A DNA stretch of 64,000 bases from Alteripontixanthobacter muriae. Its GTDB lineage: Bacteria > Pseudomonadota > Alphaproteobacteria > Sphingomonadales > Sphingomonadaceae. The DNA is taken from the NCBI RefSeq assembly GCF_013336795.1, contig NZ_JAAFZT010000022.1, positions 1 to 64,000 of the forward strand, read 5' to 3'. This document shows, piece by piece, positions 56,123-64,000 of the stretch. Every line of letters begins with the position of its first letter. The first letter of the stretch is position 1. Both the position numbers and the translations under genes were made by a program. The notes below the pieces were generated by a model. The model did no database searches, was not told where the DNA came from, and was given only the letters and a program-made list of their open reading frames with translations.

Positions 56123-58774
56123 ATGTTCTCGACCAACGACATTCGCCGCTCCTTCTTGGATTTCTTTGCGGGCATGGACCACCTCAAGGTGCCCAGTGCG
56201 CCGCTGGTGCCCTATAACGATCCATCGCTGATGTTCGTGAATGCGGGCATGGTTCCTTTCAAGAACGCTTTCACCGGTCTTGAGGCACCTCCGGCCGATC
56301 GGGCAACCAGTAGCCAGAAATGCGTGCGCGCCGGTGGCAAGCACAACGACCTCGACAACGTGGGCTACACCGCGCGCCACCACACGTTTTTCGAAATGCT
56401 CGGCAATTTCAGCTTCGGCGATTACTTCAAGGAAGAAGCGATCCTGAATGCCTGGACACTGCTGACCGGTGAATGGGGCCTCGACCCGAACCGCTTGCTT
56501 GCGACTGTCTATCATTCCGATGATGAAGCGTTCGAACTCTGGCGCAAGATTGCAGGCCTGCCCGAAGACCGGATCATCCGTATCGCTACCAGCGATAATT
56601 TCTGGTCGATGGGTGATACGGGTCCATGCGGGCCATGTAGCGAGATCTTCTATGATCACGGCGATCACATTGCCGGTGGACCTCCTGGTTCGCCGGACGA
56701 GGACGGTGACCGGTTTATCGAGATCTGGAACCTGGTCTTCATGCAATTCGAACAGGCAGCGGATGGCAGCCGTCATGATTTGCCGCGTCCGTCCATCGAC
56801 ACTGGCATGGGCCTTGAGCGGATTGCCGCCGTTATGCAGGGCGTTCACGATAATTACGATATCGATACGTTTCGTGCATTGATCGAGGAATCCGTCAATC
56901 TGACCGGCGTCGCCGCAGAAGGAGCGTCGCGCGCCAGTCACCGCGTCATTGCCGATCATCTGCGGTCGGTCAGCTTCCTGATGGCCGATGGCGTCCTGCC
57001 TAGCAACGAAGGCCGCGGTTATGTCTTAAGGCGCATAATGCGCCGCGCCATGCGGCATGCACATCTGCTCGGTGCCGAACGCCCGTTGATGCACCGCCTT
57101 GTTCCGGCGCTCGTTACCGAAATGGGCCAGGCCTATCCGGAATTGCAGCGAGCGCAGGCTCTTGTAGAGGAAGTTCTGGAGCGTGAGGAAACACGCTTTC
57201 GGCAGACCCTGGACAAGGGATTGCGTCTGCTCGACGATGTGACGGCCACGATGGTTGCCGGCGAGTCTCTTGATGGAGAGACAGCGTTCAAGCTGTATGA
57301 CACCTATGGCTTCCCCTACGATCTGACGGAAGACGCCTTGCGCGACCGCAGCATCGGCGTCGACCGAAGCGGGTTCGATGCCGCGATGGCCCAGCAAAAG
57401 GCTGCCGCACGGGCTGCCTGGAAGGGCTCTGGTGAAGCGGCATCTGGCGAATTCTGGTTCGACATTGCCGAACGCGAGGGATCGACGGAGTTTACCGGTT
57501 ATTCGTCGACAGACGGTGAGGGCCGGGTCGTCGCCCTCGTGCAGGACGGCGGCGAGGTGAACTTGGCGCGCGCAGGCGAAAGCGTTACCGTCATCACCAA
57601 TCAAACGCCTTTCTACGGTGAAAGTGGCGGGCAAACCGGTGATGCCGGCACGATCACGATGCCGGAAGGCCTGATGATCGAGGTGACCGAGACATCGAAG
57701 CCGCTGGGAAGATTGCATGCGCATAATGGCAAGGTGCTGAAGGGGAAGCTCTCGGTTGGCGACACTGTCCACATGCATGTCAATGTCGAGCGCCGCGACG
57801 CGATCAGGGCCAATCATTCTGCGACCCACCTCCTCCATGCAGCGCTTCGTGGCCGCCTTGGCGAACACGTTACGCAGAAAGGTTCACTGGTAGCACAGGA
57901 GCGCCTTCGCTTCGATTTTTCGCACCCAAAGCCGCTGACTGCCGAGGACATCGCCGCGATCGAAGCGGAAGTGAATGCAGAGATACGTGCGAACGAAGCG
58001 GTCGCCACCCGCTTGATGACCCCTGATGAAGCGGTCGAAGCAGGTGCGCTGGCCCTTTTCGGTGAAAAATATGGCGATGAGGTGCGCGTGCTTTCAATGG
58101 GGCGCACCATGCAGGGCCGCAATTACTCCGTTGAACTCTGCGGCGGCACCCATGTCAATGCGACCGGCGACATCGCCTTGTTCCGGATCATCGCCGAAAG
58201 CGCCGTGTCATCAGGCGTTCGACGCATAGAAGCGCTTACGGGAGAAGGAGCGAGGCAGTGGTTGGTCAAACGTGAGGAAGAGCTGAAGACCATTGCCGCC
58301 ACGCTCAAGACCGGGCCGGACGATGTAAAAGACCGGATCGCGGCGTTGCTGGACGAGCGCAAGAATTTGGAACGCGAACTTGCGGAAGCCCGCCGTCAAC
58401 TTGCCTTGGGCGGCGGTGGTGCGGAGAAAGCTGGCGCGGCAGACGAAAATATTGGCGGCGTTACGTTCAGCGGCCAGGTCCTGCATGGACTTGATCCGAA
58501 GGATTTGCGCGGGCTTCTGGACGAAGCGAAGAGTCGGATCGGCTCGGGGGTAGCAGCGATCGTTGCGGTGAACGAAGGCCGCGCCGCATTTGCGGTCGCC
58601 GTTACCGACGACTTGACCGATCGGTTGGACGCCGTAAGCCTGGTTCAGGCCGGGGTGTCAGCACTTGGCGGCAAAGGTGGCGGTGGCCGAAAGGATATGG
58701 CTCAGGGCGGCGGGCCCTCGGGCGAACGGGCTGAGGACGCGATCGAAGCCGTGCGCAGCAGCTTGCAGGGCTGA
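56123..58774 (+). CDS. alaS: Alanine--tRNA ligase
   Basis: AlaRS charges tRNA-Ala. The 883-residue product has the class II core ([30 protein letters not shown] start, [16 protein letters not shown] and [12 protein letters not shown]), the editing domain with [24 protein letters not shown] and [15 protein letters not shown], and the C-Ala domain with the Gly-rich end [18 protein letters not shown] 56123 is the family start. Its length and motifs are complete. Confidence 0.97.
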   Translation: MFSTNDIRRSFLDFFAGMDHLKVPSAPLVPYNDPSLMFVNAGMVPFKNAFTGLEAPPADRATSSQKCVRAGGKHNDLDNVGYTARHHTFFEMLGNFSFGDYFKEEAILNAWTLLTGEWGLDPNRLLATVYHSDDEAFELWRKIAGLPEDRIIRIATSDNFWSMGDTGPCGPCSEIFYDHGDHIAGGPPGSPDEDGDRFIEIWNLVFMQFEQAADGSRHDLPRPSIDTGMGLERIAAVMQGVHDNYDIDTFRALIEESVNLTGVAAEGASRASHRVIADHLRSVSFLMADGVLPSNEGRGYVLRRIMRRAMRHAHLLGAERPLMHRLVPALVTEMGQAYPELQRAQALVEEVLEREETRFRQTLDKGLRLLDDVTATMVAGESLDGETAFKLYDTYGFPYDLTEDALRDRSIGVDRSGFDAAMAQQKAAARAAWKGSGEAASGEFWFDIAEREGSTEFTGYSSTDGEGRVVALVQDGGEVNLARAGESVTVITNQTPFYGESGGQTGDAGTITMPEGLMIEVTETSKPLGRLHAHNGKVLKGKLSVGDTVHMHVNVERRDAIRANHSATHLLHAALRGRLGEHVTQKGSLVAQERLRFDFSHPKPLTAEDIAAIEAEVNAEIRANEAVATRLMTPDEAVEAGALALFGEKYGDEVRVLSMGRTMQGRNYSVELCGGTHVNATGDIALFRIIAESAVSSGVRRIEALTGEGARQWLVKREEELKTIAATLKTGPDDVKDRIAALLDERKNLERELAEARRQLALGGGGAEKAGAADENIGGVTFSGQVLHGLDPKDLRGLLDEAKSRIGSGVAAIVAVNEGRAAFAVAVTDDLTDRLDAVSLVQAGVSALGGKGGGGRKDMAQGGGPSGERAEDAIEAVRSSLQG

Positions 58775-58790
58775 GCGCACGGCTGCTTGC

Positions 58791-58976
58791 TCAGCTTTGC
58801 CTGTTGCTTGATCGGGACTGATTTTCGGGCTCGCTGCCGCGGGCAGTATCGTCACTCATGTTGCGGTCTGCGCGGCCCTTGCTTGTCACACTTCCGGCGC
58901 TTTCATCCGCCACGTTCTGCGGCTTGAATTTCTCGTCATTGCTCTTTGGCTTTGTGGGATCGTTCTTGTCGGTCAT
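58791..58976 (-). CDS. Small hydrophilic hypothetical protein
   Basis: The 61-residue product starts MTDKNDPTKPKSNDEKFKPQ and is very rich in Asp, Asn, Ser, Lys and Arg, with no hydrophobic stretch, so it is probably disordered. AAGGAGAG lies seven bases before its ATG, a strong ribosome site that supports a real gene. Function unknown; possible stress or DNA-associated small protein, but that is a guess from composition. Confidence 0.6.
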   Translation of the reverse strand: MTDKNDPTKPKSNDEKFKPQNVADESAGSVTSKGRADRNMSDDTARGSEPENQSRSSNRQS

Positions 58977-59039
58977 ATCTGCTCTCCTTCATTAACCAAT
59001 GGTCGGAAAGGCAGAAAGTTGCCGGCATGATTGCAGAAA

Positions 59040-60800
59040 CTAGCTGCTACCCAGCGTCCGCGTCCGCAGCTGCGGCTTGGCCGACAAGGCGCCCTGTTCC
59101 TGAATTTGCGAACGGAACTGATCGCGTTTTTCATGGATCGAGGCGATTACCGGACCCATGGGAACGCCCAGATCGACGAGCACGGCTTCCGACAATTGCA
59201 AGGAGCTTTCCAGGGTTTCGGGAACTGCGTGACTGGCTCCGCTGCGATATAGTTCCGCTGCATGAGCCGTATCGCGGGCGCGCGCGATGATCGGCAGTTC
59301 GGGATAAGCCTTCCGCAGCTTGGTCGTCAGGCGCTGCGCCAGGATGGGTTCGTCCATCGTGAGGATTACCGCCGGCGCATTTTCGACACCAAGTCGGTCC
59401 AGCGTATCGCCGCGCGCTGCATCCCCGAACATGGCGCGGTATTCACGCCTTTTCGCCTGGTCGACGATCTCCGGATCCGAATCGAGCATGATGTAGCTCT
59501 TCTCATGCGTTGTGAGCATCTGCGCGACAAGGCGGCCGACCCGGCCCGCGCCGATGATGATGACGCGGGGAACACCGCGATCTTCCGGCGGCAGTTCAAC
59601 TTGCGGCTCCACGCGGCGCGCTATGCTGCGACCGAGCCGCGCGAGTATCGGCGTCACGGTCAGACCGATAGCCGTCACGATCTGCCAGAACTGCGCGGTT
59701 CCAGGCTGGATGAGCAGGGCCGAACTTGCTGCGGCAAGCACGATGAGGGTCGTCTCGGAAGGACTCGACATCAGAATGCCGGTTTCGGCGGCAGTGCTCC
59801 GGCGCGCTCCCATCAGCCGCAGCAGCACGCCGGTCACCGTAGCCTTGAAGGTCAGCACCAGCACAAGCGCAAGGGCAATCATGCCGAGATTGTCCCAGAT
59901 CGTGTTCAGGTCGATGCTCATCCCCACGGTGATGAGGAACACGCCAAGAGCCAGCCCCTTGAACGGTTCCATAATCGTCTCGACCTCGCCGTGATATTCG
60001 GTTTCGGCGATGAGCAGACCAGCGAGCAATGCCCCGACGATTGGTGAAAGTCCGGCAAGCGCCGTGGCCAGACTGGCGCCGATGACGACCAGCAAAGTCG
60101 CTGCAAGGAACAGCTCAGGACTTTTAGTGCGGGCAGCCTGAGCGAAGAGGCGGGGGAGGGCTAAACGTCCGAGAACCAGCAGTCCGATCACCACCGCGCC
60201 GCCGAGCCATAATGTTTCGAGCAGGCCCTCCCAGCCATCGCTCGCCGCATATGGTGCCATTGCGCCAAGCATGAAGATTATCGGCACGATAGCGATGTCT
60301 TCGAACAACAGCATGGACAGCGCCGCACGTCCAACGGGCGATTGCGTGCCGGAGATGGGCAAGACGATCGCGGTCGAGGACAGCGCCAGCGCCAGTCCAA
60401 GGCCCAGCGCTCCCGTCCAGTACTGGCCCATCATCGACAGGAAGATCGAGATCAGCAAGCCGATGATCAGCAGCTCCAGCGCGCCGAGGCCGAAGACCAG
60501 CCTCCTCATCTTCCACAATCTGTTGAAAGATAATTCAAGGCCGATGGTGAAGAGGAGGAGAATGATGCCGAACTCGGCAAAGGGTTCGAGCGCCTCCGGA
60601 TCTGTGATGGTGATGTGGGTCAGCCAAGGCTGCTGATAGACCAGACTGCCCAATCCGAACGGCCCGACGGCAATTCCGATCAGGATGAAGCCGATTACGG
60701 GCGTGATGCGGAACCGCGTAAAGACCGGGATCACGATCCCTGCCGCTCCCAGGATCACCAGCGCGTCCGATAATGCGGGGGAGGAAAACTCGGCTGCCAT
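59040..60800 (-). CDS. CPA2 family monovalent cation:proton antiporter with TrkA-N domain
   Basis: The 586-residue protein has a Na_H_Exchanger-type membrane domain (about 12 hydrophobic segments, with the acidic residue and LALSSTAIVLPIS in the core) and a C-terminal RCK/TrkA-N domain with Rossmann motif RVIIIGAGRVGRLVAQML and a second half MLDSDPEIVDQAKRREYRAMFGDAARGD. This is the KefB/KefC-like layout, K+ efflux coupled to H+. It is regulated through nucleotide binding in homologues. A glutathione regulatory partner (KefF/G) is not visible here. Confidence 0.9.
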   Translation of the reverse strand: MAAEFSSPALSDALVILGAAGIVIPVFTRFRITPVIGFILIGIAVGPFGLGSLVYQQPWLTHITITDPEALEPFAEFGIILLLFTIGLELSFNRLWKMRRLVFGLGALELLIIGLLISIFLSMMGQYWTGALGLGLALALSSTAIVLPISGTQSPVGRAALSMLLFEDIAIVPIIFMLGAMAPYAASDGWEGLLETLWLGGAVVIGLLVLGRLALPRLFAQAARTKSPELFLAATLLVVIGASLATALAGLSPIVGALLAGLLIAETEYHGEVETIMEPFKGLALGVFLITVGMSIDLNTIWDNLGMIALALVLVLTFKATVTGVLLRLMGARRSTAAETGILMSSPSETTLIVLAAASSALLIQPGTAQFWQIVTAIGLTVTPILARLGRSIARRVEPQVELPPEDRGVPRVIIIGAGRVGRLVAQMLTTHEKSYIMLDSDPEIVDQAKRREYRAMFGDAARGDTLDRLGVENAPAVILTMDEPILAQRLTTKLRKAYPELPIIARARDTAHAAELYRSGASHAVPETLESSLQLSEAVLVDLGVPMGPVIASIHEKRDQFRSQIQEQGALSAKPQLRTRTLGSS

Positions 60801-60880
60801 CTAGGCGAGTGTTAGCGTAACTACTGCAGGGCGACTAGGCCGCGTTTAACAAAGCATACGAGCTTGAACGCGGTTTCCGT

Positions 60881-62518
60881 CTACCCGCCGCCTGGGGTCG
60901 GCGGTCCGGTAGGCCTTGTAGCGGAGGAGTCGTGATCTTCGCCAATGCGGGTATGCTGGGGTAGCGATCCGACGCTCTTGTCCCATTCGATGCGATAAAG
61001 ATCGAAACGCCGATCCGCCAGATTCTGCACCGTGCCTTCTGCGCGCGCCCATGAAAGATCCGCCAGATTGACATCGCTGATGGTCAGCGTCTCGACGTTC
61101 TCCGTGGCCTCGGCAGCGATGCCGTCGCGGGCGAAGGGGAAATCGCAGGGCGTTAGAATGCAGCTTTGCGCGTACTGAATATCCATGTTGCCGACGTTCG
61201 GCAGATTGCCTACATTTCCGCTCATCACCACATAGCACTGGTTCTCGATCGCACGCGCCTGCGCGCAATAGCGTACCCGCATGTAGCCCTGCCTGCTGTC
61301 GGTGCAGAAGGGGACGAAGATGATTCGGGCGCCCTCATCGACCAGTCGCCGGGCGAGTTCGGGAAATTCGCTGTCGTAACAGATCAATACGCCGATGGGG
61401 CCGCAATCGGTGGGAATGGCGTCGATGGAGTCGCCGCCCTTTATGTTCCACCAATAGGCTTCGTTAGGCGTGGGGTGTATCTTCTCCTGACTATGGACGG
61501 ACCCGTCGCGGAGGCAAACATAGGCAACGTTGTGGATGTCGCCGTCATCCATGCGGGTGGGATGCGAGCCGCCTATGATGTTGATGTTGAACTTCAGTGC
61601 CATGTCCGACAGCGCCTTGCGGATGCGAGGCGTGTATTTGCTCAAGGCCTCGATGGCCTCCATCGGGCTCAGTTCCTTCTCTTCGAAGGACAGGAGCATG
61701 AGTGTGAAGAGTTCGGGAAAGACTATGAAGTCCGCCTCGTAATCTGCTGCAACATCGACAAAGTATTCTACGTGGCGCATGAACTCGTCGAAGTCTGCAA
61801 CTGCCCGTGCCTGCAGTTGGCATGTGGCAATCCGCACACTTTCGACGCCCCGAGGCAGGCGATGCTTCTTGGGCGCATCGCTGTCGATGTAAGGATTGCG
61901 CCAGGCCATCTTGACCGCGAAGGCTTTCGATTTCTTGTCTTCGGGTAGGTAATTCTTGAGAATGCCCATCGGCTCGAAGCCGTTGGCCAGCTGGAAGCGC
62001 AGGACAGGGTCGTGCAGTTTGCCGTCCAGAACTTGGTCGAGATAATCCTGCGGCCCCTCTACCTTGCGCCAATGCCGCGACAGGTTCGGCATTCGCCCGC
62101 CGAAAACGATGCCGGTCAGATCCAATTGCTCGGCAAGACTGCGCCGTTCTTCATACAGGCGTCGCCCGATGCGGGTGCCGCGCGTAGCGGGATCGACGCA
62201 CATCTCGTATCCGTAGAGCCAGTCGCCGGTGGGGTCATGGCGGCTGCCGAAGCCGTTGCCGGTAATCGTATCCCAGTTCTGATCCGACAGGGCGATGCGC
62301 TCGTCCAGGCGCATAGAGGCGCAATAGCCGACCAGCACACCGTCCAGCTTGGCGACGAAGCATCCGTCGGGATAATTGTTGATCTGCCCGCGGATTTCAC
62401 CGTGAGTATAGGCCGGAAGGTCCTTATAGGCCCGGCGCACCAGATCGGCGATTGCGCGCACGTCCTTCGGTTTGGCCCGACGGATTTCCAGACGGGCCTT
62501 CCGGCGTTGTTCGGTCAT
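60881..62518 (-). CDS. GNAT acetyltransferase-nitrilase fusion
   Basis: The 545-residue protein fuses a GNAT N-acetyltransferase (residues ~8-190, with MCVDPATRGTRIGRRLYEERR as the acetyl-CoA binding part) to a carbon-nitrogen hydrolase (nitrilase) domain (~225-510). The Glu-Lys-Cys triad of the nitrilase is in FPELFTLML, SQEKIHPTPNE and GVLICYDSEFPE. The family is known as bifunctional GNAT/CN-hydrolase; the physiological amide substrate is not known. It lies 45 bases downstream of icd on the same strand. Confidence 0.92.
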   Translation of the reverse strand: MTEQRRKARLEIRRAKPKDVRAIADLVRRAYKDLPAYTHGEIRGQINNYPDGCFVAKLDGVLVGYCASMRLDERIALSDQNWDTITGNGFGSRHDPTGDWLYGYEMCVDPATRGTRIGRRLYEERRSLAEQLDLTGIVFGGRMPNLSRHWRKVEGPQDYLDQVLDGKLHDPVLRFQLANGFEPMGILKNYLPEDKKSKAFAVKMAWRNPYIDSDAPKKHRLPRGVESVRIATCQLQARAVADFDEFMRHVEYFVDVAADYEADFIVFPELFTLMLLSFEEKELSPMEAIEALSKYTPRIRKALSDMALKFNINIIGGSHPTRMDDGDIHNVAYVCLRDGSVHSQEKIHPTPNEAYWWNIKGGDSIDAIPTDCGPIGVLICYDSEFPELARRLVDEGARIIFVPFCTDSRQGYMRVRYCAQARAIENQCYVVMSGNVGNLPNVGNMDIQYAQSCILTPCDFPFARDGIAAEATENVETLTISDVNLADLSWARAEGTVQNLADRRFDLYRIEWDKSVGSLPQHTRIGEDHDSSATRPTGPPTPGGG

Positions 62519-62563
62519 GCTACTCTTTGCTCGATCGAGAGGCTTTCATCGGGCAGGATAACT

Positions 62564-63784
62564 TCAACCTGCTTTCGACATTTCGGCTTCGAGACCGTCG
62601 ACGATGGCCTCGAAGAACTGTTCTGTCGTGAGCCAGTTCTGTCCGGGGCCGATAAGAAGGGCGAGATCCTTCGTCATCTTGCCGCTTTCGACCGTCTGGA
62701 TGCAGACGCGTTCCAGCGTTTCGGCGAACTTCACGACTTCCGGCGTATTGTCGAACCGGCCGCGATAGATCAGGCCGCGCGTCCATGCGAAGATGGACGC
62801 GATCGGGTTCGTGCTCGTCGCCTTGCCCTGCTGATGCTGGCGATAGTGGCGGGTGACGGTGCCATGTGCCGCTTCCGCTTCCACCGTCTTGCCATCAGGA
62901 GTCATCAGCACCGAAGTCATCAGGCCGAGGCTGCCGAAGCCCTGCGCCACGATATCGGACTGAACGTCACCATCGTAATTCTTGCAGGCCCAGACGAACT
63001 TGCCGTTCCACTTCAGGGCCGAAGCGACCATGTCGTCGATCAGGCGATGTTCGTATGTAATGTCCTTTTCGGCGAATTTGTCCTTGAATTCCTTCTCGAA
63101 TATTTCTTCGAACAGATCCTTGAAACGGCCATCATAGGTCTTGAGAATGGTGTTTTTGGTCGAGAGATAGACCGGCCAGCCACGATCGAGACCGTAATTG
63201 AAGGATGCACGGGCGAAGTCGCGGATCGAATCGTCCAGATTGTACATCGCCATCGCGACGCCGGGTTCCTGGAATTCGTATACGTCGAGGTCGATCTTCT
63301 TGCCGTCTTCGCCCTCGAACACGAGGCGCAGCTTGCCGGCACCCGGGATGCGGGTGTCCGTTGCGCGATACTGGTCGCCGAATGCATGGCGGCCGACCAC
63401 GATGGGATCGGTCCAGCCCGGCACCAGACGCGGTACGTTCTCAATGACGATGGGTTCGCGGAAGACGACGCCGCCCAGGATGTTGCGGATGGTGCCGTTG
63501 GGCGAAACCCACATCTTCTTCAGGTCGAACTCTTCGACCCGTGCCTCGTCGGGCGTGATGGTCGCGCATTTGACGCCGACACCATGCTCCTTGATGGCAT
63601 TCGCGGCATCGACCGTGATCTGGTCGTTCGTTTCATCACGGCTCTCGATGGAAAGATCGTAATATTTCAAATCGACGTCCAGATAGGGGAGAATGAGCCG
63701 CTCGCGGATCCATTCCCAGATAATCCTGGTCATTTCATCGCCGTCGATTTCGACAATCGGGTTCTGCACCTTGATCTTGGCCAT
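62564..63784 (-). CDS. icd: Isocitrate dehydrogenase, NADP-dependent
   Basis: This enzyme oxidatively decarboxylates isocitrate to 2-oxoglutarate with NADP+. It is of the ~406-residue eukaryote-like subfamily used by many alphaproteobacteria: [63 protein letters not shown] with the phosphorylation/substrate Ser region and [25 protein letters not shown] 63784 (MAKIKVQNP) has AGGA at good distance; ATG 63790 is two codons earlier. It feeds 2-oxoglutarate to the SucAB-Lpd complex encoded in the same window. Confidence 0.96.
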   Translation of the reverse strand: MAKIKVQNPIVEIDGDEMTRIIWEWIRERLILPYLDVDLKYYDLSIESRDETNDQITVDAANAIKEHGVGVKCATITPDEARVEEFDLKKMWVSPNGTIRNILGGVVFREPIVIENVPRLVPGWTDPIVVGRHAFGDQYRATDTRIPGAGKLRLVFEGEDGKKIDLDVYEFQEPGVAMAMYNLDDSIRDFARASFNYGLDRGWPVYLSTKNTILKTYDGRFKDLFEEIFEKEFKDKFAEKDITYEHRLIDDMVASALKWNGKFVWACKNYDGDVQSDIVAQGFGSLGLMTSVLMTPDGKTVEAEAAHGTVTRHYRQHQQGKATSTNPIASIFAWTRGLIYRGRFDNTPEVVKFAETLERVCIQTVESGKMTKDLALLIGPGQNWLTTEQFFEAIVDGLEAEMSKAG

Positions 63785-64000
63785 TGTCATCCTGCTCGTT
63801 CAATTCAGAAAAAAGATTGCTGCGCTCCTAGACAGCGCCGCCCGACAGCGCAAGGCGGGGCGAGATCGGACGTTACGGGTCAGCCGATGCGCGTGAGATG
63901 CATCAGCAGGCGAAGCGCGGATGGAAAGGCCCGACCTGCACGAATCCCGGTTGATGCTCTTACAGGGTGTTCTGCTATCGAGCGCGCCATACGCGCGAAC

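Overview
The window is about 62-65% GC, densely coded and looks like the chromosome of an alphaproteobacterium of the order Sphingomonadales, most likely an Erythrobacteraceae-type marine or soil bacterium. This rests on gene content and order read by eye: lytic transglycosylase - dapA - smpB - DUF2062 - cckA - recA - alaS, mdh next to sucD-sucA-sucB-lpd, a eukaryote-like NADP isocitrate dehydrogenase, and alphaproteobacterial SOS boxes (GTTC-N7-GTTC) before uvrA and recA. No database search was possible.

Layout. 1-632: right part of an IS3-family element. 668-3014: two acyltransferase-3 membrane genes, the first frameshifted. 3174-8572: the distal half of the ribosomal spc/alpha operon (rplO, secY, adk, rpsM, rpsK, rpoA, rplQ), ending in a clear terminator; the usual upstream partner rpmD is not there. 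8676-10146: a badly decayed serine-hydrolase (class C beta-lactamase fold) gene. 10240-11701: two paralogous secreted Arg/Asp/Tyr-rich proteins. 11720-13544 (minus): TRIC-type channel, PepSY protein, VOC protein. 13558-21578 (minus): the TCA block mdh - small secreted protein - sucD - sucA - sucB - lpdA; sucC is absent from it. 21915-23588 (minus): a small hypothetical and a SleB-type cell wall hydrolase.

23808-28937 is a complete vitamin B12 uptake operon: cobalamin riboswitch, TonB receptor, binding lipoprotein, permease, ATPase and a 99-residue protein of unknown role, the last four joined by ATGA overlaps. 28959-33623 (minus) holds an M3 peptidase lipoprotein, a small lipoprotein, thpR and a membrane-anchored GH24 lysozyme. 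uvrA (34117-37041) follows an SOS box.

37065-39056 is a small, AT-richer accessory patch: a short membrane protein, a full copy of the same IS3 element in inverted orientation to the one at base 1, and a GIY-YIG domain protein. Beyond it come a putative DNA-binding protein with WPED repeats, rlpA, argG, then a tightly coupled trio (pteridine-reductase-like SDR, cytochrome b561-type membrane subunit, Tat-exported molybdopterin oxidoreductase), rlmN, an outer membrane beta-barrel protein and an IalB-like protein.

47080-58774 carries the slt / dapA / smpB / DUF2062 / cckA / recA / methyltransferase / alaS segment. The window ends with a small hydrophilic protein, a CPA2 cation/proton antiporter, a GNAT-nitrilase fusion and icd. 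Most of the window is core genome. The accessory or possibly new parts are the interrupted ribosomal operon with the inverted IS pair, the B12 operon's fifth gene, the SDR-cytochrome-molybdoenzyme trio, and the paired secreted RYD-rich proteins.
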